DNA of 56,957 bases from Lachnospiraceae bacterium (lineage in GTDB: Bacteria; Bacillota; Clostridia; Lachnospirales; Lachnospiraceae). Position 1 is the stretch's first letter. Every line of letters begins with the position of its first letter. Below are positions 39,460 to 47,984 of the stretch, piece after piece. The notes under the pieces were generated by a model that saw only the letters and a list, made by a program, of their open reading frames with translations, had not been told where the DNA came from and ran no database searches. The stretch lies in assembly GCA_024684675.1 (NCBI GenBank), contig JAIKWO010000176.1, positions 1 through 56,957 on the forward strand, read 5' to 3'. Both the position numbers and the translations under genes were made by a program.

Positions 39460-40857
39460 ATGAAAAGAAACAGATTGCTTTCTTTTTTTCTCATATTTTC
39501 GATTCTTCTGACGGGTTGCGGCGCACAGAGCAGTGTGGGGCAGGAGATCACGCGGATTGCTGATTATACGAATGACCAAAGCATTGATCATACGCAGAAC
39601 GCGTACGACGTTCCGGTCATGCAGCCCAACATTTTGGTCAACAGGCTCGGGTATGAACCGGACGGGCAGAAAGTTGCAATCTTTCGGGGGGACGAGCTCC
39701 CAGAAGAATTCCATATCTGCGATGCGAACACGAAAGATGTGGTTTTTACCGGGAAGATCAAAGACGAGCGCTTTGACAACTACTACAAGGAGAATGATGG
39801 TTTCGGGGACTTTTCCGAGTTTAATGAGCAGGGTGACTTTTACATTCGTGCAGAGGGGATCGGAGAGTCCTATCCGTTTATGATCCACGACAGTCTTTAC
39901 TATTCTCTGTTTTGCGAGGCCTGCAAGCGATTTTACGAGATCCGCAGCAACAAAGCAGGTGCGACATCTCAGGACGAGGGCTGGGTCATGGAACAGTCCG
40001 GGCAGAATAAGGAGACGCTGGCGTCACGTACGCTTTATATGCTTCTTCTTTCGTATGAGCTGTTTCCGAACGCATATACCGATGATATCGGAATCGCGGA
40101 GTCGGGCAACGGTGTTCCGGATATCTTGGACGAATGCAGCTACGAGGCGTCCTGGATTCTGAACAGAGCAGCATCCGATCCCGGCGAGGATGTTACGGCA
40201 GTTGCGTATCGCGTTGCAATGCTGTGCAAACTGTACGAATCCTACAAGACGATTGAACCGACTTTCTCCATGACCTGTTTAAAAGAGGCGCAAAGCTCTT
40301 ATAAGACGCTTATCGGTCATGCGGAAGTCCCGTTGGATGAGCGTTTTATGGCCGAAGCCGAGCTTTATCGTGCAACCGGATTGGGGAATCTGAAGGCGCT
40401 GGTTGAGCAGTACATGACGGAGCGACTTGCGAATCCGGAAGGACTGGTAGAAGCGGACTTCTTCGGAGTAGTTGCCTATCTGGCGACTGCCGGCAAGACG
40501 GATGTAACGATCTGTGACAAGGCGATCAAGCGCATCATGGACGAAGCAGAACGGATCGCGGCCAATGCCGGACGGGAGAACTATTTCGTTTTTTCGGAGG
40601 AAGCATCCCGCAATCCGGAAAGCCTTTTTTCCAAAGTGGTTCACATGTGCGTAGTGAATCATGTGATCACGAATTATGAATACAATACGGTAATCGAGAA
40701 TCATTTTCATTATCTGATGGGGCGCAATCCGCAGGGGATTTGCCATGCGCTCGGATGGAACGGCAAAGATCTTGCGCCGACCGACATTTTTGCAAACCCG
40801 TATCAGAACGCGCAATTTATTTTTATTCTAAGCGAGCTTATCAGCAACAACGATTAG
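39460..40857 (+). CDS. GH9-like lipoprotein lacking the catalytic residues
   Basis: A 465-residue lipoprotein with signal sequence and lipobox LLTGC (Cys20). Residues about 50-150 form the immunoglobulin-like domain that precedes glycoside hydrolase family 9 (ILVNRLGYEPDGQKVAIFRG, DFYIRAEG). An (alpha/alpha)6 region follows with LLLSYELFPNAYTDD, ESGNGVPDILDECSYEASWI and HYLMGRNPQGICHALGWN, all GH9 landmarks. However the DAGDYGKY motif with the catalytic Asp is replaced (around EQSGQNKE), and no Glu is found where the acid NE motif should be (IFANPYQNAQFIF). It is likely a non-catalytic sugar-binding protein. It lies 28 bases ahead of ddl. Confidence 0.75.
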   Translation: MKRNRLLSFFLIFSILLTGCGAQSSVGQEITRIADYTNDQSIDHTQNAYDVPVMQPNILVNRLGYEPDGQKVAIFRGDELPEEFHICDANTKDVVFTGKIKDERFDNYYKENDGFGDFSEFNEQGDFYIRAEGIGESYPFMIHDSLYYSLFCEACKRFYEIRSNKAGATSQDEGWVMEQSGQNKETLASRTLYMLLLSYELFPNAYTDDIGIAESGNGVPDILDECSYEASWILNRAASDPGEDVTAVAYRVAMLCKLYESYKTIEPTFSMTCLKEAQSSYKTLIGHAEVPLDERFMAEAELYRATGLGNLKALVEQYMTERLANPEGLVEADFFGVVAYLATAGKTDVTICDKAIKRIMDEAERIAANAGRENYFVFSEEASRNPESLFSKVVHMCVVNHVITNYEYNTVIENHFHYLMGRNPQGICHALGWNGKDLAPTDIFANPYQNAQFIFILSELISNND

Positions 40858-40885
40858 CGCGCGGAATATGAGTGAGGAGAGAAAT

Positions 40886-41908
40886 ATGAAAATAGTAGTT
40901 TTAGCAGGTGGAACGAGTACGGAGAGAGAAGTTTCGTTATGCTCCGGCAGTAATATTTACGGCGCTCTGAAAAGGAACGGTCATCAGGCGGTTCTTCTGG
41001 ACATCTATCTTGGTCTGGAAGGCGATGTGGATGACGTTTTTACAAGGGATTATGATTGGGCGCGTGCGGTAGAGAAGATCAGCGCAACCTGTCCCGATAT
41101 GGAATCGCGCAAGAAACTCCGCGGGACCGAGAGCAAGAGCTTCTTTGGACCGAATGTGCTCAAGATTTGTGAGATGGCGGATCTGGCGTTTATCGCACTT
41201 CACGGGCAGAACGGCGAGGACGGAAAAGTGCAGGCGACCCTGGAACTTCTTGGTGTTCCTTACACCGGAACCGATTATGCAAGCAGCGCCCTTGCAATGA
41301 ATAAATCGCTGACCAAAGATCTTTTCCGCCAGAACGGTGTCATGACGCCGGAAAGCTTTAACTTAAAAAAGGGTGAAAAGGAACCGGCAGCGGTATCTTT
41401 CCCGGCTGTCGTAAAAGTCATTACCGGTGGTTCGAGTGTCGGTGTGTATATTTGCAACAGCAAGGAAGAATACGAAGAAGCAAAAAAGAATGCCTTTTTA
41501 TACGAGGATGCAGTACTGGTGGAGCAGTATATTAAGGGGCGTGAGTTCTCTGTCGGCGTAATCGACGGAAAAGCACTTCCTGCGATCGAGATCGCGCCGC
41601 TTGAGGGCTTTTATGACTATAAGAACAAATACCAGGCCGGCTCCACAATCGAGACCTGTCCGGCCGATATCAGTCCGGAGGCGGAGAAGAAGCTTCGCGC
41701 CGCAGCAGAGGCTGCATTCCACGCACTCAGACTTCGCGCATATGCCCGCATGGATTTTATCATGGACGAAAAGGGCGACGTATACTGTCTCGAGGCGAAC
41801 AGCCTGCCCGGTATGACGACCACATCGCTTCTGCCGCAGGAGGCTGCAGCTGCAGGTATGGATTTCGATGCGCTCTGTGAGAAGCTGATCGAAGTGTCTT
41901 TGAAGTAG
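40886..41908 (+). CDS. ddl: D-alanine--D-alanine ligase
   Basis: ATP-grasp enzyme making D-Ala-D-Ala for peptidoglycan. The 340-residue protein has VVLAGGTSTEREVSLCSG, FIALHGQNGEDGKVQATLEL, KVITGGSSVGVYIC and YCLEANSLPGMTTTSLLPQE. The ATG at 40886 has AGGAG seven bases upstream; an in-frame ATG at 40868 has no site. Its product is the direct substrate of MurF, encoded 19 bases downstream. Confidence 0.96.
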   Translation: MKIVVLAGGTSTEREVSLCSGSNIYGALKRNGHQAVLLDIYLGLEGDVDDVFTRDYDWARAVEKISATCPDMESRKKLRGTESKSFFGPNVLKICEMADLAFIALHGQNGEDGKVQATLELLGVPYTGTDYASSALAMNKSLTKDLFRQNGVMTPESFNLKKGEKEPAAVSFPAVVKVITGGSSVGVYICNSKEEYEEAKKNAFLYEDAVLVEQYIKGREFSVGVIDGKALPAIEIAPLEGFYDYKNKYQAGSTIETCPADISPEAEKKLRAAAEAAFHALRLRAYARMDFIMDEKGDVYCLEANSLPGMTTTSLLPQEAAAAGMDFDALCEKLIEVSLK

Positions 41909-41927
41909 GATCGGAGAAGTTGTTACA

Positions 41928-43319
41928 ATGAAAAATCTGACGATCAGAAATATAGCAAACGCCTGCGGCGGTGAGCTTACGGGCAATGAAAAGGATTTTG
42001 ACACGGAAGTGTGCGGAGTCGTGATCGATTCGCGCAAGATTGAAAAGGGATATTGCTTTATCGCGACACCCGGTGAGCGCGTTGACGGTCACAGCTTTAT
42101 TCCGGATGTTTTGGAAAAAGGTGCATCCTGCGTGATCTGCAGAGAGATTCCGGCGGGTCTTAGCGGGAATTTTATCAAGGTGCAGGATTCGTTTGACGCT
42201 TTGCGTAAGGTGGCGGCATTTTATCGGGAGCAGCTTTCGATCCCTGTGATCGGAATTACCGGAAGTGTTGGAAAGACAAGCACGAAGGAATTTATTGCCG
42301 GTACATTGTCCGCAAAGTATACGGTATTAAAAACGGAAGGCAATTATAACAACGACATCGGCGTACCGCAGACGCTCCTTCGGATTCGTGATACGGACGA
42401 GGTGGCGGTTGTGGAGATGGGCATCAATCATTTCGGGGAAATGCGCCTTTTGAGCAGCATGGTCAAGCCCGATATCTGTGTGATGACGAATATCGGTGAG
42501 TGCCATCTGGAGTTTCTCGGAGACAGAGAAGGGGTTCTTAAGGCAAAATCAGAGATCTTTGAGCACATGTCTCCGGAAGGCAGCGTTTTTGTAAATGGCG
42601 ATGATGATATGCTTCGTACGATCGAAATGGTCAAGGGAAAAGCGCCGGTTCGCTTCGGACAGGACACAACGAACGATTATTATGTGACCGATCTTGTGAC
42701 GAACGGTTTAAAGGGAAGCGATGCAGTGATCCATACGCCGAAAACATCTTTTTCGGTACATGTGAATCTTCCCGGGAAACATATGGTGCAGAATGCGCTT
42801 GCTGCAACGGCTGTCGGCGAGGCGCTCGGTCTTACGACGGATGAAATCCGAAAAGGGATTGAATCCGTGCGCCCTTTGGGGGGCAGGAGCAATATCCTTT
42901 CACTTAAGGCGGCAACGGTAATCGATGATTGTTACAATGCCAATCCGGTTTCCATGCGTGCAGCGATCGATCTTTTATCGGAAGAAAACAAAACGATAGC
43001 GATCTTGGGCGACATGTTTGAACTGGGGCAGAATGAATCCGAACTTCACGGATCGATCGGCCGGTATGCTGTTGAAAAGGGAATTAAAGCGCTGGTTTGC
43101 GTTGGAGAGCTTTCAAAAGCTATGTATAAAGAGGCGTGCAAAGAAAAAGAAAAGCGCCTCAGTAATACGATGGTGCAGTACTACAAGACGCCTGAAGAAG
43201 TTCTTAAGCAGTTTGAGAATCCCGACTTTTTGCCGGAAGGTGTGACGATCTTGGTGAAGGCATCACACGGTATGCATTTTGATATGCTGGTAAACAGACT
43301 GAAGGAACTTGGCAGCTGA
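41928..43319 (+). CDS. murF: UDP-MurNAc-tripeptide--D-Ala-D-Ala ligase MurF
   Basis: Adds D-Ala-D-Ala to the UDP-MurNAc tripeptide. Mur ligase features: P-loop VIGITGSVGKTSTKEFIAG, TEGNYNNDIGVPQTLLRI, VVEMGINHFGEMRLLS and the ADP-site region DDCYNANPVSMRAAIDLL. 463 residues, normal length. Paired with ddl. Its stop codon abuts the stop of plsC on the other strand with no base between. Confidence 0.96.
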   Translation: MKNLTIRNIANACGGELTGNEKDFDTEVCGVVIDSRKIEKGYCFIATPGERVDGHSFIPDVLEKGASCVICREIPAGLSGNFIKVQDSFDALRKVAAFYREQLSIPVIGITGSVGKTSTKEFIAGTLSAKYTVLKTEGNYNNDIGVPQTLLRIRDTDEVAVVEMGINHFGEMRLLSSMVKPDICVMTNIGECHLEFLGDREGVLKAKSEIFEHMSPEGSVFVNGDDDMLRTIEMVKGKAPVRFGQDTTNDYYVTDLVTNGLKGSDAVIHTPKTSFSVHVNLPGKHMVQNALAATAVGEALGLTTDEIRKGIESVRPLGGRSNILSLKAATVIDDCYNANPVSMRAAIDLLSEENKTIAILGDMFELGQNESELHGSIGRYAVEKGIKALVCVGELSKAMYKEACKEKEKRLSNTMVQYYKTPEEVLKQFENPDFLPEGVTILVKASHGMHFDMLVNRLKELGS

Positions 43320-44048
43320 TCAGCTTTGCCTTGATCGGTACATTTCTTCGATCAGTCTTTGTACATAAGCGCCGGGGTGCTTCTTATCCTCCGGCGGAAG
43401 TTCATCAATCAGGACCGGTTTTCCGAACTCTACGGTAACGGGGGCTTTGACCATACGGGGGAATTGATCTTCCCAGATGGCGCTGCTTCCTGTGATGCAG
43501 ACGGGGATGACTGGTGCTTTTGCTTTTGTAGCGACTTTAAGGCTTCCTTCGTGGAACGGAAGACAGATATCGTCTCCGCGGTTTCTGGTTCCTTCCGGGA
43601 AAATGAAGATCGAGATTCCGTTTTTGATTTTCTCGGCACCTGTCAGGATTGTCTGAAGACCTTGCTTTAGGTCATTACGATCAAGGAAGAGGCAGTGAAT
43701 GCAGCGCATCCAGTGCACGATCAGCGGGAATTTGCTCATTTCGATCTTGGCGATATAGCCGGTCGGTCTGATCATGTTCATATAGGTCAGCAGAATGTCA
43801 AAATAGCTTCTGTGGTTACCGACAAAGAGAACCGCACGGTCTTTGGGAATGTTCTCAAGTCCGATGAAGGTCGGTCTGGCACCGGCAGTCCATGCAAGGA
43901 ATCTGAGGATCGTACGGATGATGTACAGGCAACTGTAGTCGCGAACTTTCGGCCACACAAGCCCGATCAGGGATTCAACAATGAGCAGCGGGATGCTGCA
44001 GACCAAAAACAAAACAACCAACGATATGGTAATGATAAAACGAATCAT
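43320..44048 (-). CDS. plsC: 1-acyl-glycerol-3-phosphate acyltransferase (PlsC family)
   Basis: Acylates lysophosphatidate to phosphatidate in membrane lipid synthesis. It has an N-terminal membrane anchor (MIRFIITISLVVLFLVCSIP), the HxxxxD catalytic motif in FVGNHRSYFDILLTYM and the substrate motif FIFPEGTRNRGDD. 242 residues. The start is placed at 44048 because GGAGG lies just upstream; the frame extends 31 codons further but across the promoter. Confidence 0.92.
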   Translation of the reverse strand: MIRFIITISLVVLFLVCSIPLLIVESLIGLVWPKVRDYSCLYIIRTILRFLAWTAGARPTFIGLENIPKDRAVLFVGNHRSYFDILLTYMNMIRPTGYIAKIEMSKFPLIVHWMRCIHCLFLDRNDLKQGLQTILTGAEKIKNGISIFIFPEGTRNRGDDICLPFHEGSLKVATKAKAPVIPVCITGSSAIWEDQFPRMVKAPVTVEFGKPVLIDELPPEDKKHPGAYVQRLIEEMYRSRQS

Positions 44049-44070
44049 AAATAGCCTCCGAACTCTGTTC

Positions 44071-44122
44071 GCTTGCGATGCGCAAGCACATTCATTATAC
44101 TGAATGAAGGGCTGTTTCGCAA
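44071..44122 (-). promoter_or_regulatory. plsC promoter with two inverted repeats
   Basis: On the minus strand TTGCGA (plus coordinates 44117-44122), 17 bases, TATAAT (44094-44099). The inverted repeat CATTCA-TTATAC-TGAATG (44089-44106) covers the -10 box. A second perfect repeat GCTTGCG-ATG-CGCAAGC (44071-44087) lies at the transcript start. The first could be an operator, the second a 5' hairpin. Confidence 0.55.
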
Positions 44123-44141
44123 TAAAGACATGAGGTTTCAT

Positions 44142-45542
44142 ATGCTCACTTCATTTCGAAGAAAATATGTCGGCAGCAAGGATTTTTACGTGATGATGTT
44201 TAAGCTGGTCGTCCCGATGATCCTGCAGAACCTGCTGATGAATCTTGTAAATCTTGTAGATAATATCATGGTTGGTCGGATCGGCACGGAACAAATGAGT
44301 GCCGTTGCGATCGTCAACCAGTTTCATTTTATATTCATGCTGGCGCTGTTCGGCGCTACAAGCGGCGGCAGTATTTACGGTGTGCAGTTTTACGGAAGCG
44401 GTGATGTGAAGGGGCAGCGTGATACGGTCCGCTTCAGACTATGCGTCAATTACCTAATCACGGCGCTGTTTTTGCTGGCTTTTCTGTTCTACGGGCGTGA
44501 GTTGATCGGCAGTTATTTAAAGGGCGACGGTGAGATCGGGGATCCGGTTTTGTGTGCTTCCTATGCATGGGAATATATGCAGATCATGATCCTTGGAATG
44601 ATCCCGATGGCATTCTCGACTGCGTACGCAAGCGTTTTGAGAGAAGTCGGGAATACGGCGGTCCCGATGTATGCAAGCGGCAGCGCTGTCATTGCCAATC
44701 TGATCCTCGACTATATTTTGATCTTCGGCAAGCTCGGATTTCCTGCACTTGGCGTGACAGGAGCGGCGATCGCAACAGTCATTTCCAAACTGATCGAGAT
44801 GATGATCGTTGTGATCTGGACGCATAGAAGAGTGGACATCAATCCGTATATCAGGGGGGTCTACCGTTCTTTCCGTGTATCGCTCCCGCTTTTGAAAAAA
44901 CTCTCATGGGTGACTTTCCCGCTGATGATTAATGAAACCCTGTGGTCCGGCGCCATTGCGATGGTCAACCAATGCTATTCCTCTCGCGGAATGGAGGCTG
45001 TGGCAGCGACGAACATCTGCTGGCTTGTCAGCAATCTGTTCAATGTTCTGTGTCTTCAGGTTGGACACTGTATCGCGATCCTGGTCGGGCAGAAGCTGGG
45101 AGCCGGCAAGCTTGATGAAGCAAAAGACGTTGACAACAAGCTGTTCTTCCTAAGCGAAGTGCTCTGTATCATGGTCATGCTCCTGCTGATCCCGGCGGGT
45201 CGTCTCATTCCGATGGTATATAATACGCAGCAGGAGATCCGTGATCTGGCATCCAGACTGATCGTAATCTCGGCGCTTGTGCTTCCGCTTCAGGGCTTCA
45301 GCCACTGCGCATATTTTACGATCCGAAGCGGCGGGCGTACATGGATCACGTTTGCTTTTGATTCGCTGTATTCATGGGCAGTGAACGTGTCACTTGCATT
45401 TGTTTTGGCACACTTTACAACTTGGCCGCTTGAGACGATCTATGCGGTGGTTGTTTTCTCAGAGATCATTAAAGACGTGATTGGATACCTGATGGTTCGG
45501 AGCAATATGTGGATGCAGAATATCGTTTCCGACTACCAATAG
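44142..45542 (+). CDS. MATE family efflux transporter
   Basis: A 466-residue, twelve-segment membrane protein of the MATE family (MVVPMILQNLL-type start as LVVPMILQNLLMNLVNLVDN, GVTGAAIATVISKLIEMM, and a second half beginning LSWVTFPLMINETLWSGAIA). It probably exports cationic compounds using the Na+ or H+ gradient; the substrate is unknown. ATG 44142 is chosen since TGAGG lies six bases upstream; other in-frame ATGs at 44130 and earlier have no site. It is divergent from plsC. Confidence 0.88.
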   Translation: MLTSFRRKYVGSKDFYVMMFKLVVPMILQNLLMNLVNLVDNIMVGRIGTEQMSAVAIVNQFHFIFMLALFGATSGGSIYGVQFYGSGDVKGQRDTVRFRLCVNYLITALFLLAFLFYGRELIGSYLKGDGEIGDPVLCASYAWEYMQIMILGMIPMAFSTAYASVLREVGNTAVPMYASGSAVIANLILDYILIFGKLGFPALGVTGAAIATVISKLIEMMIVVIWTHRRVDINPYIRGVYRSFRVSLPLLKKLSWVTFPLMINETLWSGAIAMVNQCYSSRGMEAVAATNICWLVSNLFNVLCLQVGHCIAILVGQKLGAGKLDEAKDVDNKLFFLSEVLCIMVMLLLIPAGRLIPMVYNTQQEIRDLASRLIVISALVLPLQGFSHCAYFTIRSGGRTWITFAFDSLYSWAVNVSLAFVLAHFTTWPLETIYAVVVFSEIIKDVIGYLMVRSNMWMQNIVSDYQ

Positions 45543-45552
45543 ATATGCACGT

Positions 45553-45590
45553 AAAAAGACCCCGATGCAAGAACGTATCGGGATCTTCTT
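45553..45590. terminator. Bidirectional terminator between MATE and the minus-strand unknown gene
   Basis: AAGACCCCGAT (45556-45566) and ATCGGGATCTT (45577-45587). On the minus strand all eleven positions pair (one G-U) and five U follow. On the plus strand there is one C-A mismatch and a short T-rich tail. Confidence 0.85.
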
Positions 45591-45612
45591 ATTTATGATG
45601 AATAGTTGAGGT

Positions 45613-46245
45613 CTATTGTGTGACGGTGGTTGACTCCGCTTGTGTAGCTTCGTCTTTCCATTTGTTGAATTTTTCGATTACGGCATCGTAGGTTCTGGAG
45701 GAGATATCGGGAAGATCTTTGCCCCATGACTTCGTTGCCTGCTTGTAGCCTTCTTTGAATGCATCGAGCATTTCTTCCGCTTTTGCAGGATCGCCGCCGC
45801 TTAATCCCTTTGCAAATTCGAGAATGCGTTCGGATGTCTGCTCAACACCCCAGTATCCGTCGTCCGCGATATCGGCCTGTGCTTTTGCCTTTGTCTCGGC
45901 ATCGACTTCGAACTTGCCTTCTGCGAGGAAGTGCCACATGTCTTCGTCGTTATTTGCAATCGCGAAAGCTTTGCCCTGTCCGGTCATCAGTTGCTCAACG
46001 AGCTGGCGGAGCTGCGCAGTACGCTCTTCGGCGTCAGCTTTCATCTTAGCAACCAGATCGGTGTTGGGGGTATAGATCTTGGAGGAATCTGTAGCGCCGC
46101 TTTCTGAGGATTTCTCGTATACGACACCGGTATCTGCCGCTGCAGGCTTATCTGCGGTAGTCTTAGCGGAAGCGGCATTTGTTGAAGCTTCCGTGTATTT
46201 GCTGTATTGATCTGTCTGTACATTACTGATTCCGTTTACGCTCAT
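45613..46245 (-). CDS. Unknown soluble protein with sigma-28-like promoter
   Basis: A 210-residue protein with no signal peptide or membrane segment. The first 70 residues are low-complexity, rich in Thr, Ala, Ser and Lys. The rest is helical (LVAKMKADAEERTAQLRQLV, ADDGYWGVEQTSERILEFAK, LSGGDPAKAEEMLDAFKEGY, DISSRTYDAVIEKFNKWKDE). I recall similar proteins of unknown function in motile Clostridia, but cannot verify this. RBS AAGGAGG is strong. The only recognisable promoter upstream is of the flagellar sigma type, so it may be part of the motility regulon. Confidence 0.8.
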   Translation of the reverse strand: MSVNGISNVQTDQYSKYTEASTNAASAKTTADKPAAADTGVVYEKSSESGATDSSKIYTPNTDLVAKMKADAEERTAQLRQLVEQLMTGQGKAFAIANNDEDMWHFLAEGKFEVDAETKAKAQADIADDGYWGVEQTSERILEFAKGLSGGDPAKAEEMLDAFKEGYKQATKSWGKDLPDISSRTYDAVIEKFNKWKDEATQAESTTVTQ

Positions 46246-46298
46246 ATTGTAACCTCCTTGTCACGTCGTTTTCGGATACCAAATTGTTTCTATTCTTA

Positions 46299-46326
46299 TT
46301 ATCGGCTTCTTTAAGCTCTGTGTTTA
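46299..46326 (-). promoter_or_regulatory. Sigma-28 (FliA/SigD)-like promoter
   Basis: On the minus strand TAAA (plus coordinates 46323-46326), 16 bases, then GCCGATAA (46299-46306), the complete -10 consensus of flagellar sigma factor. The start codon is 53 bases downstream. It lies back to back with the sigma-A promoter of ispE. Confidence 0.7.
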
Positions 46327-46334
46327 CACCCAAT

Positions 46335-46363
46335 TTGCATTTTTTTTGTTTCAAAGGTATAAT
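46335..46363 (+). promoter_or_regulatory. Promoter of ispE
   Basis: TTGCAT (46335-46340), 17 bases that are mostly T, perfect TATAAT (46358-46363). Confidence 0.8.
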
Positions 46364-46404
46364 AAACAATGTACTGTATACAAAAAACACATGGAGATAC
46401 ATTC

Positions 46405-47283
46405 ATGGATACACTGACACTGCGTGCGATGGCCAAGATCAACCTTGGCCTTGATGTCGTAAGGCGCCTGCGGAACGGTTATCATGAGGTCCGCATGGTC
46501 ATGCAGACCATTGATCTGTCCGATACACTGACGTTTTCAAAAGCCGGATCGGGCATTACGATTACAACGGACAATGCGCTTCTTCCGGGCGATGAGAACA
46601 ATCTGATCTATAAAGCGGCAAAGTTGTTTGCAGATACCTTCGGGCTTCCATCCGGCGTTTCAATCCGCCTTGAGAAAAGGATTCCCATGGCCGCGGGAAT
46701 GGCGGGCGGAAGTACAGATGCAGCTGCCACATTCGTGGGGCTGAACACGCTTTTTGCAAAAGGGATCGACAGGGAGGAGCTTTCCAAACTGTCCGTGAAA
46801 GTCGGTGCCGATGTGCCATATTGCATTATGGGTGGAACGATGCTTTCGGAAGGGATCGGCGAGATCTTGTCTCCGCTTCCGGCGCCGCCTGCGTGCCACG
46901 TGCTCATAGCAAAGCCGGATATCGATGTATCGACTAAATATGTATATGAAAACCTGCATGCCAATGAACTGACGCATCATCCCGACATGGACGGGGTGAT
47001 CGCAGCGATTCAAGGCGGCAGCCTCGATGCGATGTGCGCATCGCTTGAAAATGTATTGGAGACGGTGACGGGACGTGAGTACCCTGTGATCGGCATGATC
47101 GAAGAAAAAATGAAAATGTGCGGTGCCAAGGCGGCGCTGATGAGCGGCAGTGGACCGACCGTTTTCGGATTGTTTGAGAGGGAAGAAGACGCCGAAAAGG
47201 CAAAGGCGTTTCTTTTTGAAGCTAAGTTGGCGAAGGATCTGTTCGTAACGTGCTTTACGGACAAGACCTGTATACCGGTTTAG
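46405..47283 (+). CDS. ispE: 4-diphosphocytidyl-2-C-methyl-D-erythritol kinase
   Basis: GHMP kinase of the non-mevalonate isoprenoid pathway. 292 residues with AMAKINLGLDVVRRLRNGYH, the ATP-binding glycine loop PMAAGMAGGSTDAAATFVGL and GAKAALMSGSGPTVFGLF. ATG 46405 has GGAG eight bases before it. It feeds undecaprenyl phosphate supply, which fits the cell-wall gene murI two genes downstream. Confidence 0.95.
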   Translation: MDTLTLRAMAKINLGLDVVRRLRNGYHEVRMVMQTIDLSDTLTFSKAGSGITITTDNALLPGDENNLIYKAAKLFADTFGLPSGVSIRLEKRIPMAAGMAGGSTDAAATFVGLNTLFAKGIDREELSKLSVKVGADVPYCIMGGTMLSEGIGEILSPLPAPPACHVLIAKPDIDVSTKYVYENLHANELTHHPDMDGVIAAIQGGSLDAMCASLENVLETVTGREYPVIGMIEEKMKMCGAKAALMSGSGPTVFGLFEREEDAEKAKAFLFEAKLAKDLFVTCFTDKTCIPV

Positions 47284-47294
47284 GAGGATGTGTG

Positions 47295-47984
47295 ATGAGT
47301 GAGGATCATTTGCTGGAGGGCATGGATGAATTCCTGCCGCTGCGAGAAGTTGTATTCAAGACGCTCAGAAGAGGGATTCTGACGGGCGAGTTAAAACCAG
47401 GTGAGAGACTGATGGAGATTCACCTGGCCAATCGCCTCGGCGTCAGCAGGACACCGATCAGGGAGGCGATTCGTAAGCTTGAGCTTGAGGGTCTCGTGAC
47501 CATGATCCCGAGGCGAGGCGCTGAAGTGGCCAATATTACCGAGAAGAGCCTTCGGGACGTTCTGGAAGTCCGCAAAGTGCTTGAGACACTTGCAATCGAA
47601 CTTGCCTGTGACAGGATCGAACCGGAAGAGATCTTGACACTGCGTGATAAACTAAAAGAGTTTGAGGCTGCGGTCAGAAGCAAAGATGTATCTGCGATCG
47701 CATCCGCGGATGTTGCTTTTCACAATGTGATCGTGGAGGCGTCCAAGAACGACAGGCTTTCACAGCTTGTCAGCAATCTGGGCGAGCAGATGTATCGTTA
47801 TCGTTTTGAGTATATCAAGGATTTTTCCAAGCACGATCAGATCCTTCGGGAGCATACGATGATGGTCAACAGCATCATCAATAAAGAGAAAAAGGTTGCA
47901 TCTGATACGGTCAGAACGCATATCGACAATCAGGAAGAAGCCGTTATGCGTAATATCAGAAAAGAGGCTATGGAAGCAAGATGA
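47295..47984 (+). CDS. GntR family transcriptional regulator (FCD/FadR subfamily)
   Basis: 229 residues: an N-terminal winged helix (GELKPGERLMEIHLANRLGV, SRTPIREAIRKLELEGLVTM) and a C-terminal all-helical FCD domain (VRKVLETLAIELACDRIEPE, ADVAFHNVIVEASKNDRL) that in relatives binds organic acids with a metal. RBS AGGAGG, 11 bases after ispE; its stop overlaps the murI start by four bases. Ligand and targets are unknown. Confidence 0.9.
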   Translation: MSEDHLLEGMDEFLPLREVVFKTLRRGILTGELKPGERLMEIHLANRLGVSRTPIREAIRKLELEGLVTMIPRRGAEVANITEKSLRDVLEVRKVLETLAIELACDRIEPEEILTLRDKLKEFEAAVRSKDVSAIASADVAFHNVIVEASKNDRLSQLVSNLGEQMYRYRFEYIKDFSKHDQILREHTMMVNSIINKEKKVASDTVRTHIDNQEEAVMRNIRKEAMEAR

